Of a DNA stretch of 64,000 nucleotides, positions 25,018 to 33,018 are shown one piece after another. The DNA comes from an uncultured Flavihumibacter sp. (GTDB lineage Bacteria > Bacteroidota > Bacteroidia > Chitinophagales > Chitinophagaceae), in assembly GCA_902168105.1 (NCBI GenBank), contig CABHOY010000061.1:1-64000 (forward strand). The letters run 5' to 3'. Position 1 is the stretch's first letter. Every line of letters begins with the position of its first letter. The notes beneath the pieces are model-generated. The model saw only the letters and a list, made by a program, of their open reading frames with translations. It ran no database searches and was not told where the DNA came from. The translations under genes and the position numbers were made by a program.

Positions 25018-25075
25018 AGGTAATCAATCACACCAAGATGACGTTTGCATCATTTGTTATGATTGATTACCTTTT
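25018..25075 (-). terminator. Hairpin downstream of the lmo0937-like gene
   Basis: AAGGTAATCAATCA pairs with TGATTGATTACCTT across a 30-nt interval that contains its own small hairpin (GATGA..TCATT). It lies 27 nt after the stop codon of the small minus-strand gene. Confidence 0.55.
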
Positions 25076-25101
25076 CACACAATGGAGTTCGGTTGCCTGG
25101 C

Positions 25102-25254
25102 CTACACAGCCCTGCCGCGTATAATATTTATAAGAATAGCAATAATAGCTAATACCAACAGTACGTGAATCAAACTGCCGGCGGAGTAAACAAACGCACC
25201 GAGAATCCATCCGATAATTAGGATCACTGCGATCAAATAAAGTAAGCCGTTCAT
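25102..25254 (-). CDS. Lmo0937-like 50-residue membrane protein
   Basis: A small gene of 50 codons: it starts MNGLLYLIAVILIIGWILG and ends INIIRGRAV. Two hydrophobic segments are joined by AFVYSAGSLIH, the pattern of the lmo0937 family of tiny membrane proteins common in Bacteroidota. Function is unknown; relatives are often found near stress or general-response genes, and here it sits next to a PA2169-like gene. Confidence 0.75.
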   Translation of the reverse strand: MNGLLYLIAVILIIGWILGAFVYSAGSLIHVLLVLAIIAILINIIRGRAV

Positions 25255-25506
25255 GTCATAAAGATTTGGTTACATAAAGAAGTAAAAAATCTATGCCAGA
25301 TAGTGTTAATTGAAGCAGATCATACGTATATTCAGTATTTATAAGGGTTACAGCGCATTCTTCCCTTTCCTGAGTAATAGGTAATAGTGTTTTTAGAACG
25401 CTTTTTTTTGTGGAGTGTATTCCCCAGCAAGGGCAAAATCCCCGTCAAATAATACGCTGTAACCTGCCACCACGCTAGCCTGAAGTGCAAGCGCAGAAAG
25501 TGGTCG

Positions 25507-25514
25507 TATTTTTG
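25507..25514 (+). promoter_or_regulatory. Predicted -7 element before the PA2169-like gene
   Basis: TATTTTTG matches TAnnTTTG 48 nt before the ATG. The 308-bp gap 25255-25562 holds nothing else recognisable. Confidence 0.4.
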
Positions 25515-25562
25515 ACTTATTGCAGATATAACCATAATTGAATTAATCTAAAATTTACTATC

Positions 25563-26024
25563 ATGCAACTCAATGAAAAATTGCTGGAAGCCCTGAGTGA
25601 TCTGGTCAGGATCAATCAAGATCGTGTGGAAGGATATATAAAAGCAATAGAATTGACAGAAGATACCGACCTGAAGGCTTTGTTCCAACGAATGTCAGAT
25701 GAAAGCCGTACTTATATCGACCAGTTGAATAACGTATTGTTGGAAAGTGGTGGAGACGTAGGACAGGGTTCTTCTATGTCTGGAAAGATCTACCGGACCT
25801 GGATGGCGGTAAAAGCAACCTTCTCCGGACACGACCGCCAGTCTATCCTGTCTTCCTGCGAATATGCAGAAGACGCGGCACAGAGGACTTATGAAGACGT
25901 ATTGCGCTCAAGTATCCCCATGCCTTACAGCATCCGGGAACTGGTCGCTAATCAGAAGGGAGCGCTTAGAAGCTCTCACGATACCGTAAAAACGTACAGG
26001 GATCTTGAAAAGATCCCCCATTGA
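25563..26024 (+). CDS. PA2169-family four-helix-bundle protein (DUF2383)
   Basis: A 153-residue helical protein of the PA2169/DUF2383 family. The N-terminal pattern LLEALSDLVRINQDRVEGYIKAIELTED and the central QRMSDESRTYIDQLNNVLLESGGD fit the ferritin-like bundle of this family; the C-terminal half has QRTYEDVLRS and HDTVKTYRDL. Function is unknown; relatives are frequent among stress-induced genes. It has its own promoter and a terminator 150 nt downstream. Confidence 0.85.
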   Translation: MQLNEKLLEALSDLVRINQDRVEGYIKAIELTEDTDLKALFQRMSDESRTYIDQLNNVLLESGGDVGQGSSMSGKIYRTWMAVKATFSGHDRQSILSSCEYAEDAAQRTYEDVLRSSIPMPYSIRELVANQKGALRSSHDTVKTYRDLEKIPH

Positions 26025-26176
26025 TGAGATGTGTTCATTTTGAGAACCGCTGTTCTTTTTGTTCATAATAGAGCTGAACGCGGTTGTTCACTATGTGCAG
26101 CTTACATTTGAAATGTAAGATTAAGCTGCTACTTATCTCTATAAGTAACATTTCAGTAATGGATTTAGGTAAATTT

Positions 26177-26209
26177 ACAGCCCCGTCGGATGCGGGGCTG
26201 TTCTTTTTT
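26177..26209 (+). terminator. Terminator after the PA2169-like gene
   Basis: ACAGCCCC pairs with GGGGCTGT over a short loop (8 bp), followed by TCTTTTTTT on the plus strand. It lies 152 nt after the gene. Confidence 0.75.
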
Positions 26210-26230
26210 TAATATCCCTGTGTCCCAGGC

Positions 26231-27343
26231 TCACTGATAGCCTGCATCCCAATCCTTCCATACCGGCTCATATCCCTGAGTACGCAACATACCACTGATA
26301 CTGGCCGGACTACGCTCATCCGATATCTCAAATTGCTCCAGGGAAGACAGATCGGAAGCATATCCTCCCGGATTGGTCTTCGAGCCCGCACTAAGCGCCG
26401 TAATACCCAGTTTGATCACATTGTCCCTGAAACGGGGTGTTTCTCTTGTGGAAAGGCTTAGTTCTATCTCCTGGTCCAGTAACCGGTAAGCACAGATCAG
26501 CTGCACCAGCTCCCGGTCGTTCATTTCCACTTTCGGAGGTAAACCGCCTGAACAAGGACGTAACCGTGGGAAGGAAATACTGTATTTAGTTTGCCAATAG
26601 GTCTTTTCCAGGTACCGGAGATGTAATGCGGTGAAAAAGCTGTCGGTACGCCAGTCTTCCAGCCCTATCAGTACCCCCAATCCTATTTTGTGGATACCTG
26701 CCCTACCCAACCGGTCTGGTGTGTCCAGACGGTACTCAAAATTGGATTTACGCCCCTTGGGATGATGCAGTTTATAGTCTGCCTGATGGTAGGTTTCCTG
26801 GTAAACCAGGACCGCATGCAGTCCATGAGGGATCAATGCTGCATAATCTGCCTCATCCATAGGCTGTACCTCCATGGATATGTTGGAAAAGTGTGGCCGT
26901 ATCACTTCGAGCGCCTCACGGAAGTAATCCGTACCTACCGTTTGGTTGGCCTCGCCTGTTACCAGCAGCACATGATCATATCCCATGGCTTTGATAACGG
27001 CTACCTCGCGGAGTATCTCTTCCTTGTTCAGTGTTTTCCGCGCAATCTTGTTATCCAGGCTGAAACCACAATAAGTACAGATATTCTGGCACTCATTACT
27101 GAGGTACAGCGGGATGTATAACTGCATGGTATTACCGAACCGCTGCTGCGTAAGCTGGCGGCTTAGCTGTGCCATTTGTTCAAGATAGGGCGCCGCTGCC
27201 GGAGATATCAATGCCTTGAAGTCTTCCAGGGTGCGTTTGCTGCTATGTAACGCAGCTTCCACATCACGGGCAGTCTTCGCATAGATACCGGCTTTTACGT
27301 CATCCCAGTTATATTGGTCAAAGATGTCTTTGAAACCTGACAT
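26231..27343 (-). CDS. thiH: 2-iminoacetate synthase ThiH (tyrosine lyase)
   Basis: A radical-SAM enzyme of about 370 residues that splits tyrosine to dehydroglycine for thiazole formation. The cluster motif is CQNICTYCGF (CxxxCxxC) near residue 75, followed by LNKEEILREVAVIKAMGYDHVLLVTGE and a C-terminal SAGSKTNPGGY motif. The frame is open to 27367, overlapping thiG by 14 nt; MSGFKDIFDQYNWDD at 27343 better matches the family N-terminus. It is the last gene of the thiamine operon. Use of ThiH rather than ThiO (glycine oxidase) is compatible with oxygen-limited growth. Confidence 0.93.
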   Translation of the reverse strand: MSGFKDIFDQYNWDDVKAGIYAKTARDVEAALHSSKRTLEDFKALISPAAAPYLEQMAQLSRQLTQQRFGNTMQLYIPLYLSNECQNICTYCGFSLDNKIARKTLNKEEILREVAVIKAMGYDHVLLVTGEANQTVGTDYFREALEVIRPHFSNISMEVQPMDEADYAALIPHGLHAVLVYQETYHQADYKLHHPKGRKSNFEYRLDTPDRLGRAGIHKIGLGVLIGLEDWRTDSFFTALHLRYLEKTYWQTKYSISFPRLRPCSGGLPPKVEMNDRELVQLICAYRLLDQEIELSLSTRETPRFRDNVIKLGITALSAGSKTNPGGYASDLSSLEQFEISDERSPASISGMLRTQGYEPVWKDWDAGYQ

Positions 27344-27353
27344 AATACTTGTT

Positions 27354-28127
27354 TTAAACTTCATCAAGAAAGCCGATCAGCGGACTGGAAGCCACTGCCT
27401 GCCGCTGTACGGAAGGCAATCCGGCTTCATATGCCTGTCTGCCGGCTATTACTGCCTGTCTGAATGCCTGCGCCATCATGACCGGGTCTTTGGCTACGGC
27501 GATAGCGGTGTTGACCAAAACGGCATCCGCTCCTATTTCCATCGCTTTTGCTGCATCTGAAGGGCTGCCGATACCAGCATCCACAACTACAGGTACATTA
27601 CTCTGTTCAATGATGATCTCCAGGAAATCTATTGTCCGCAATCCCTTATTGCTGCCTATAGGGGCTCCTAAGGGCATAACGGCGGCAGTGCCAACTTCTT
27701 CCAGTCTCTTACAAAGCACAGGGTCTGCATGCACATATGGCAATACAATAAAGCCCAGTTTTACCAGTTCTTCCGCTGCCTTTAATGTCTCTATCGGGTC
27801 GGGCAAAAGGTAGCGCGGGTCTGGATGTATTTCCAGTTTCAGCCAGTTCGTTTCAAGTGCTTCCCGGGCCAGTTGTGCCGCGTATACAGCTTCCTTTGCC
27901 GTTCTCACTCCCGAAGTATTAGGTAGTAATTTTAGCTGCGGATGATGTACGTGCTGCAACATATCGTCCGATCCATTGTGTACGTCCACCCTTTTGAGCG
28001 CCACGGTCACAAGCTCTGAACCCGAGGCCAGCAATGCTTCCTCCATGACAGGCAGCGAGGCAAACTTGCCTGTACCGGTAAACAGGCGGGAAGAAAAAGA
28101 ATGGCCGGCTATTACAAGTGGTGTCAT
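27354..28127 (-). CDS. thiG: Thiazole synthase
   Basis: A 257-residue ThiG, a TIM-barrel enzyme that builds the thiazole ring from deoxyxylulose 5-phosphate, dehydroglycine and ThiS thiocarboxylate. Landmarks: GHSFSSRLFTGTGKFAS, VTVALKRVDVHNG with the Schiff-base lysine, LLPNTSGVRTAKEAV, LKLEIHPDPRYLLPD, PLGAPIGSNKGLRT and VVVDAGIGSPSDAAKAMEIGADAVLVNTAIA. It overlaps thiE by 4 nt. ThiG works in complex with ThiH, encoded directly downstream. Confidence 0.95.
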   Translation of the reverse strand: MTPLVIAGHSFSSRLFTGTGKFASLPVMEEALLASGSELVTVALKRVDVHNGSDDMLQHVHHPQLKLLPNTSGVRTAKEAVYAAQLAREALETNWLKLEIHPDPRYLLPDPIETLKAAEELVKLGFIVLPYVHADPVLCKRLEEVGTAAVMPLGAPIGSNKGLRTIDFLEIIIEQSNVPVVVDAGIGSPSDAAKAMEIGADAVLVNTAIAVAKDPVMMAQAFRQAVIAGRQAYEAGLPSVQRQAVASSPLIGFLDEV

Positions 28128-28738
28128 GTTGTAAGAAATGATACGGTTTGAAATTTATTTGCTGCATGCGTGATCAGACCACTTACGGCTATACCGTGAA
28201 CGCCTGCCTGTTTCAATGCCGGTACATCTTCCGAAAGTATGCCTCCGATGGAGATGACAGGAATATGAATGCCCATATTTCTGAGCGATTCCATGATGCC
28301 GGCAATGCCTTCCAGTCCCAGAATGGGGCTGAGCTTTTCTTTGGTGGTAGTGAAGCGGTAAGGCCCCAGACCCACATAGTCAGCTCCGTCCTTTACATGA
28401 ACAAGGATGTCTTCTAAAGTATTGGCTGTGCCGCCAATAATAAACGAATCTCCGAGAATGGCCCTGGCGCTGGCGACGGTCATATCCTGCTTGCCGACAT
28501 GTACGCCATGCGCGCCGACTGTCCTGGCAATATGCGGATGGTCATTGATGATCAGGGTAGCGTTGTACCGTGAGCAGATGGCCTTTGCTGCAAGTGCGCC
28601 GGACAGGATATTGTCTTCAGATTCATTCTTGATACGGAGTTGTATCCATCTGCAACCGGCCTCACAGGCCGCCAGGATATTATCCAGGTGGGAGGCCGTT
28701 GCTGTTTGTTGTGATATATAATGCAATGAGCTGATCAT
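28124..28738 (-). CDS. thiE: Thiamine-phosphate synthase
   Basis: A 204-residue ThiE, which joins the pyrimidine pyrophosphate and thiazole phosphate. Visible motifs are CRWIQLRIKNESED, ATLIINDHPHIARTVGAHGVHVGKQDM, FIIGGTANTLED, ADYVGLGPYRFTTTKEKLSPILG and PVISIGGILSEDV, which cover the usual pyrophosphate- and Mg-binding loops. It is the canonical ThiE of the operon; a diverged second homologue is encoded two genes upstream. Start and stop overlap neighbouring genes by 4 nt each. Confidence 0.93.
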   Translation of the reverse strand: MISSLHYISQQTATASHLDNILAACEAGCRWIQLRIKNESEDNILSGALAAKAICSRYNATLIINDHPHIARTVGAHGVHVGKQDMTVASARAILGDSFIIGGTANTLEDILVHVKDGADYVGLGPYRFTTTKEKLSPILGLEGIAGIMESLRNMGIHIPVISIGGILSEDVPALKQAGVHGIAVSGLITHAANKFQTVSFLTT

Positions 28739-29490
28739 GTGATATGATAACCTAAGAGTGATGAATGACTGGCCAGGAACTTTTCAGTATACAGTTTAGC
28801 CGTTATGCAGGCGGTCGGCAATGAACTTCCCGCCGCTAATTGTGCTGTAATAGCGGCACTAAGCACACAGCCTGAACCATGTTTGGGAAAGACGTTTTCG
28901 TTGCCGGCAGGGATGTCGAGAATATTGACCGTGTCAGTATATAAACTATCCACGCCCGGTCTCTCCTGCCGGTGACCTCCTTTCAGCAACACTGCGCAAT
29001 AGGCAGCCAGTGTAGTAGCTGCGTTATGGCCTTCTTCTTCGCCGCTCAGTAACAGCGCTTCCTGGTAGTTCGGTGTTAGCAGGTATACTTGCTCCAATAC
29101 CTTTTTCCATACAGACAGTTGTGCTGTATCATGAAAGGAATATCCGGCGCTTGCTTTCAGTACCGGGTCCAGTATGATACGGATGTGGGGCCGTATAGCC
29201 TTAACAACCTGTATCACCTCCAGTATGGTAGCTGCGTCCTTCAGGATACCGATCTTGCAATAGGCCACCGGATATGTTTCCAGTAAGGGTGCTGCCTGTG
29301 CAATGATCTGCTCTGCCGATTGCCATTCCACTGAAAGGAAGCGGGATTCTGTCTGAACGGTAAGTGCTGTACAAACGCCCAGGCCATAAGTGCCGAGCGC
29401 CTCAAAAGTTTTTATGTCTGCCAGCAGGCCTGCTCCACCGGATGGGTCCAGGCCGGCGATACTCATGACATATGGCCGTCTGTTCTCCAT
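28735..29490 (-). CDS. thiD: Hydroxymethylpyrimidine (phosphate) kinase
   Basis: A 251-residue ribokinase-type HMP/HMP-P kinase. It shows VMSIAGLDPSGGAGLLADIKTFEALG, IILDPVLKASAGY, LTPNYQEALLLSG, VLLKGGH and the catalytic FPKHGSGCVLSAAI (anion hole GSGC with the general-base Asp region). The ATG at 29490 overlaps the upstream gene by 28 nt and keeps the first beta strand (PYVMSIAG); an alternative ATG at 29466 would form an ATGA junction but cuts that strand. Confidence 0.93.
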   Translation of the reverse strand: MENRRPYVMSIAGLDPSGGAGLLADIKTFEALGTYGLGVCTALTVQTESRFLSVEWQSAEQIIAQAAPLLETYPVAYCKIGILKDAATILEVIQVVKAIRPHIRIILDPVLKASAGYSFHDTAQLSVWKKVLEQVYLLTPNYQEALLLSGEEEGHNAATTLAAYCAVLLKGGHRQERPGVDSLYTDTVNILDIPAGNENVFPKHGSGCVLSAAITAQLAAGSSLPTACITAKLYTEKFLASHSSLLGYHIT

Positions 29491-30077
29491 ATATCCCTGA
29501 TGCGGCGGAAGTTGCTGACTGCAATAGCAGGTTCCTGCCAGATGGCGCCCAAGAGGGCAATCCCGTCAAACTGCATGTTGCGGGCCTTTGCTGCTGTGGT
29601 ATGATCAATCCCACCCAGTGCCAGTACCTGACCATTATAGCCGTCTTTGAAAAGGCGGAAACCCTCTTTGAACATGCTGTTGTGCCCTGGTTTGGAAATG
29701 CTGTCAAACACGGGGGCAAGTAGCAGCTGGTCCCATTCATCGCTGGCTACCTGTAAGGTTTCGGCGGCATGAATGCTGGTACTGAGCCGCCATCCTCTTT
29801 GCCGGTAACCGGTGATCTGCTCTCCCGTTATAAGCCCCCGGCCTAATTCATTGAAGTGCACACCTTGCAGATGGTACTTTTCACAAAGTGAAGGATGGCC
29901 GGATATCATGAGTTTACTGTAACAGGAAGGATCGGCCTCCTGTAACAGCTGTTCATAATCCGTTTCGGACCATCCCGGTTTGCGTACCAGGATGCTGTCT
30001 GCACCTTCAGCGAGCAGTAGCTGCCAATAGCTGGTTTCTTCCGGTAGGAATGTACTGTGTGTGATGATCTGTATCAT
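29463..30077 (-). CDS. ThiE/TenI-like protein (second copy)
   Basis: A 204-residue TIM-barrel protein of the ThiE/TenI group, inserted between thiC and thiD. It keeps DSILVRKPGWSE, KLMISGHPSLCEKYHLQGVHFNELG, LSTSIHAAETLQVAS, LLLAPVFDSISKPGHNS and LALGGIDHTTAAKARNM but has lost ThiE's HVGQxD and GxGPxxxTxTK signatures, so it more likely acts as a thiazole tautomerase (TenI) or another step than as a second synthase. This gene order (thiS-thiC-tenI/thiE-thiD-thiE-thiG-thiH) is common in Bacteroidota. It starts 6 nt after thiC. Confidence 0.85.
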   Translation of the reverse strand: MIQIITHSTFLPEETSYWQLLLAEGADSILVRKPGWSETDYEQLLQEADPSCYSKLMISGHPSLCEKYHLQGVHFNELGRGLITGEQITGYRQRGWRLSTSIHAAETLQVASDEWDQLLLAPVFDSISKPGHNSMFKEGFRLFKDGYNGQVLALGGIDHTTAAKARNMQFDGIALLGAIWQEPAIAVSNFRRIRDIWRTDGHMS

Positions 30078-30083
30078 GCGTAA

Positions 30084-31913
30084 TTAGAAGTAAACTTCTC
30101 CCCCTTGTTCTTTAAAGGCATGTGCCTGTGCTGTCATTCCGGACTCCAATGCTAATGTTTCATCTATCTGCTGAGTGGCAGCATAGTCCCGCACTTCCTG
30201 TGTAATTTTCATGGAGCAAAAATGAGGCCCGCACATAGAACAGAAGTGTGCGATCTTGGCGCCTTCTGCTGGCAGTGTCTCATCATGATAGGAACGGGCT
30301 GTTTCAGGATCAAGGGAAAGATTGAACTGATCTTCCCAACGGAACTCAAAACGGGCCTTGCTCAGCGCATTGTCCCTGTGTTGTGCTCCCGGATGACCTT
30401 TTGCCAGGTCTGCCGCGTGAGCCGCAATTTTATACGTAATAACGCCTTGCCTTACATCTTCCTTATTGGGGAGACCCAGGTGCTCTTTGGGTGTCACATA
30501 ACACAACATGGCAGTACCGAACCAACCGATCATAGCAGCGCCGATAGCGGAAGTGATATGATCGTAACCCGGTGCGATATCTGTAGTTAATGGTCCGAGG
30601 GTATAGAACGGCGCTTCCTTACAATGTTCGAGCTGTTTATCCATGTTCGCCTTGATCAGGTGCATCGGCACATGACCCGGCCCTTCGATCATGGTCTGCA
30701 CGTCATGTTTCCATGCAATATTGGTTAGTTCTCCCAGTGTTTCCAGTTCTGCAAATTGTGCAGCGTCATTTGCATCTGCAATGCTACCCGGACGAAGACC
30801 ATCGCCCAGAGAGAAGGCTACGTCATATGCTTTCATGATCTCGCAGATCTCTTCGAAGTTGGTATACAGGAAGTTCTCTTTGTGATGTGCGAGGCACCAT
30901 TTCGCCAATATTGATCCTCCACGGGATACGATACCGGTAGTACGTTTCGCGGTAAGCGGTACATAACGTAGTAATACGCCGGCGTGAATAGTGAAATAGT
31001 CTACACCCTGCTCCGCCTGTTCTATCAATGTATCCCGGAAGATGTCCCATGTCAGTTCTTCTGCCTTGCCGTTCACTTTTTCAAGCGCCTGGTAAATAGG
31101 AACAGTACCAATGGGAACGGGTGAATTACGGATGATCCATTCTCTTGTTTCATGTATGTTCTTACCGGTGCTTAAGTCCATGATGGTATCGGCTCCCCAG
31201 CGACATGCCCATACCGCTTTTTCTACTTCTTCTTCTATACTGGAGCTGACGGCGGAGTTGCCAATATTAGCATTGATCTTCACCAGGAAATTGCGGCCGA
31301 TGATCATAGGCTCACTCTCAGGATGATTGATGTTATTGGGAATGATAGCGCGGCCTGCAGCTATTTCATCTCTTACAAATTCAGGTGTAATGAATTTTAC
31401 CGGCGTATTGGCGCCGAATGACTGACCCTTATGTTGTTGCCAGAGGGCGTTATTTTCCTGGAATAATTTATCTACGCACTGGTTCTCACGGGTAGCTATA
31501 TACTCCATTTCCCGTGTGATGATGCCTTTTTTTGCATAATGCATCTGCGATACATTATGACCCGCCTTCGCTTTCATAGGAGAATGCTGGTAGGAGAAAC
31601 GCAGCGAATCAAGACGGTTATCTGCCAGTCTTTCCTTCCCGTAAGCAGAAGTGATACCAGGCAGCTGTTCAACATCCTGACGATCTTTGATCCAGCTTTC
31701 ACGTAGCCTGGGAATGCCATTACGCACGTCAATGTCAATATTAGGATCAGTGTACGGGCCACTGGTGTCATAGATCACAACGGATGAATTAGGAACTTCT
31801 TCGCCCTTACTGCCATGGAGGCGTGTAGGTGTCAATGTGATCTCTCTCATGGCGACGCCATCTACATAGATCTTTCTGGATGCCGGGAAAGGCGTGCGGG
31901 AAATTGAATGCAT
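30084..31913 (-). CDS. thiC: Phosphomethylpyrimidine synthase
   Basis: A 609-residue ThiC, the radical-SAM enzyme that converts aminoimidazole ribotide to HMP-P. Its C-terminal iron-sulfur motif CSMCGPHFC is intact (about residues 560-568), and family blocks are clear: GGNTPVKFITPEFVR-like, IIPNNINHPESEPMIIGRNFLVKINANIGNSAV, WGADTIMDLSTGKNIHETREWI, VDYFTIHAGVLLRY, RGGSILAKWCLAHHKENFLY, EGPGHVPMHLI and TDIAPGYDHITSAIG. It lies 111 nt downstream of thiS under the TPP riboswitch. Confidence 0.96.
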   Translation of the reverse strand: MHSISRTPFPASRKIYVDGVAMREITLTPTRLHGSKGEEVPNSSVVIYDTSGPYTDPNIDIDVRNGIPRLRESWIKDRQDVEQLPGITSAYGKERLADNRLDSLRFSYQHSPMKAKAGHNVSQMHYAKKGIITREMEYIATRENQCVDKLFQENNALWQQHKGQSFGANTPVKFITPEFVRDEIAAGRAIIPNNINHPESEPMIIGRNFLVKINANIGNSAVSSSIEEEVEKAVWACRWGADTIMDLSTGKNIHETREWIIRNSPVPIGTVPIYQALEKVNGKAEELTWDIFRDTLIEQAEQGVDYFTIHAGVLLRYVPLTAKRTTGIVSRGGSILAKWCLAHHKENFLYTNFEEICEIMKAYDVAFSLGDGLRPGSIADANDAAQFAELETLGELTNIAWKHDVQTMIEGPGHVPMHLIKANMDKQLEHCKEAPFYTLGPLTTDIAPGYDHITSAIGAAMIGWFGTAMLCYVTPKEHLGLPNKEDVRQGVITYKIAAHAADLAKGHPGAQHRDNALSKARFEFRWEDQFNLSLDPETARSYHDETLPAEGAKIAHFCSMCGPHFCSMKITQEVRDYAATQQIDETLALESGMTAQAHAFKEQGGEVYF

Positions 31914-32024
31914 AATAAAATGATTAAATCAGGATTTGAGAATAGAGAATGCAACACATAGGGACACACCACGGCCTCACGGCTATGCGCGTATCATTGA
32001 TGTTGTATACCGGTAATTGAATGG

Positions 32025-32228
32025 TTATCCGCCCTGCGTAGCGCGGATGATGGTGACCTTATCTGCTGTTTGTAATAGTTGTTCCTGCCAGGAGGCTTTC
32101 GGTATGACCTGGCTGTTAATGGCGATAGCTACGCCCTTTTCTGAGGAAAGTTGAATAAACTGTAAGAGGGCAGCAACAGTGGTTCCTGGCTGCACCGCAT
32201 AAAGTTTATTGTTTACAAGCACTTCCAT
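32025..32228 (-). CDS. thiS: Sulfur carrier protein ThiS
   Basis: A 67-residue ubiquitin-like carrier whose C-terminal Gly-Gly (IIRATQGG) is adenylated and thiocarboxylated to give sulfur to thiazole synthase. It is the first gene after the TPP riboswitch. The start codon lies in the loop of a 14-bp hairpin whose two arms are at 32249-32262 (leader) and 32200-32213 (codons 6-10). No thiF is present in the operon to adenylate it. Confidence 0.93.
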   Translation of the reverse strand: MEVLVNNKLYAVQPGTTVAALLQFIQLSSEKGVAIAINSQVIPKASWQEQLLQTADKVTIIRATQGG

Positions 32229-32262
32229 GTTTGCAAGGAATTAAAGTGAACAATAAACTTTA
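32200..32262 (-). promoter_or_regulatory. 14-bp hairpin enclosing the thiS start codon (riboswitch expression platform candidate)
   Basis: TAAAGTTTATTGTT in the leader (minus strand 32262-32249) is perfectly complementary to codons near the thiS start (32213-32200). The 35-nt loop holds the ribosome-binding region and ATG, and inside it CACTT..CC pairs again with GG..AAGTG, closing onto the ATG. Such a structure would block initiation. Confidence 0.6.
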
Positions 32263-32289
32263 AGGATGGAAAGATGAAGAAGAGTTCAG

Positions 32290-32380
32290 CTACTTTTCCC
32301 TACGGCAGTATGAGCTGCGTCAGGTACTGAGGGTTTCATCTCAGCTTCCAGGCTGTAAACAACCGGGAAACACCCCTAAA
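32290..32380 (-). promoter_or_regulatory. TPP riboswitch (THI element) upstream of thiS
   Basis: On the minus strand the aptamer runs from AGGGGTG (about 32378) through CTGAGATGAAACCCTC (P2/J region, close to consensus CTGAGA..ACCC) and ACCTGACGCAG to CTGCCGTAGGGAA (about 32296), the conserved pyrophosphate-binding helix and 3' strand of P1. It lies about 60 nt upstream of thiS and controls the whole thi operon by thiamine pyrophosphate. Confidence 0.9.
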
Positions 32381-32400
32381 GTGCCTTAAAGGTAGTTAAA

Positions 32401-32427
32401 TTTGTTAAACTACTATTGCTATCTTTG
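32401..32427 (+). promoter_or_regulatory. Promoter of the lipocalin-like gene, very close to its ATG
   Basis: TATCTTTG (32420-32427) matches TAnnTTTG; TTTG at 32401-32404 lies 15 nt upstream. The ATG begins only 5 nt after the box, so the transcript would start at or next to the ATG. Confidence 0.45.
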
Positions 32428-32432
32428 AAGCT

Positions 32433-32933
32433 ATGAAAAAATGTCTGGTCGTCTCAGTGATCTGTACTGTTATTATCACAGCATGTCAACAGCCTTCTCC
32501 GTCTTCGAAAACCGTTACGGCAGAAGACAGCAGTTTGATTGATGTGAAGGATACAGTTACTCCTGAAACGATCCCCGATTCTGTAACACTGGTGAAAGCA
32601 GACACGGTTTCATATACCGAAGACCAGTTGCTCGGAAGATGGTTGCAGCCGGTACCGGGAGTGGATAAGGCCACCCAGGGGTTTCAGCTGAAGAAAAAAG
32701 GAGTTATTACTTCAATTAATACTTACTCAATGGTATACGACAAGTGGAGTGTTTCGCATGACACGCTACTGTTATGGAGCCACGCAGAGGGGGGGCAGCA
32801 GAAAGATTCTGCCGCTGTCATAGACACTACGCTTATCAAGGCGCTAACAGATTCTACGTTAGTGTTGTTTCCCATCAAAGCCGCAGAGGGATACCTCGAA
32901 GAATACAAAAAGGTCAAAGGTAAAAAGAGATAG
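32433..32933 (+). CDS. Lipocalin-like lipoprotein
   Basis: A 166-residue lipoprotein: the signal MKKCLVVSVICTVIITAC ends in a lipobox (ITAC). After a Ser/Thr/Asp-rich linker, residues 65-160 have the layout of small Bacteroidota lipocalin-like domains (LLGRWLQPVPGVDKATQGFQLKKKGVITSINTYSMVYDKWSVSHDTLLLWSH), ending in a basic tail. Its ligand is unknown. It is divergent from the thiamine operon with a 204-bp shared upstream region, but there is no sign that TPP controls it. Confidence 0.8.
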   Translation: MKKCLVVSVICTVIITACQQPSPSSKTVTAEDSSLIDVKDTVTPETIPDSVTLVKADTVSYTEDQLLGRWLQPVPGVDKATQGFQLKKKGVITSINTYSMVYDKWSVSHDTLLLWSHAEGGQQKDSAAVIDTTLIKALTDSTLVLFPIKAAEGYLEEYKKVKGKKR

Positions 32934-32941
32934 TTCCTTCC

Positions 32942-33003
32942 CATAGTCTACAGGCAACAGACAACTGCGATACATTGCCTGTTACCTGCATGGCAGACTA
33001 TAG
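32942..33003. terminator. Complex hairpin between convergent genes
   Basis: ATAGTCT...AGGCAA pairs with TTGCCT...AGACTAT, giving an outer 7-bp and inner 6-bp helix. It lies between the stops of the lipocalin-like gene and the 85-residue membrane gene and may terminate both. Confidence 0.4.
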
Positions 33004-33018
33004 TTTGTCATGAACTAA

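Noticed and set aside
25332..25535. A 67-codon minus-strand frame in the gap before the PA2169-like gene
   Set aside because: Basic, low-complexity composition, and it overlaps the promoter region of the plus-strand gene.
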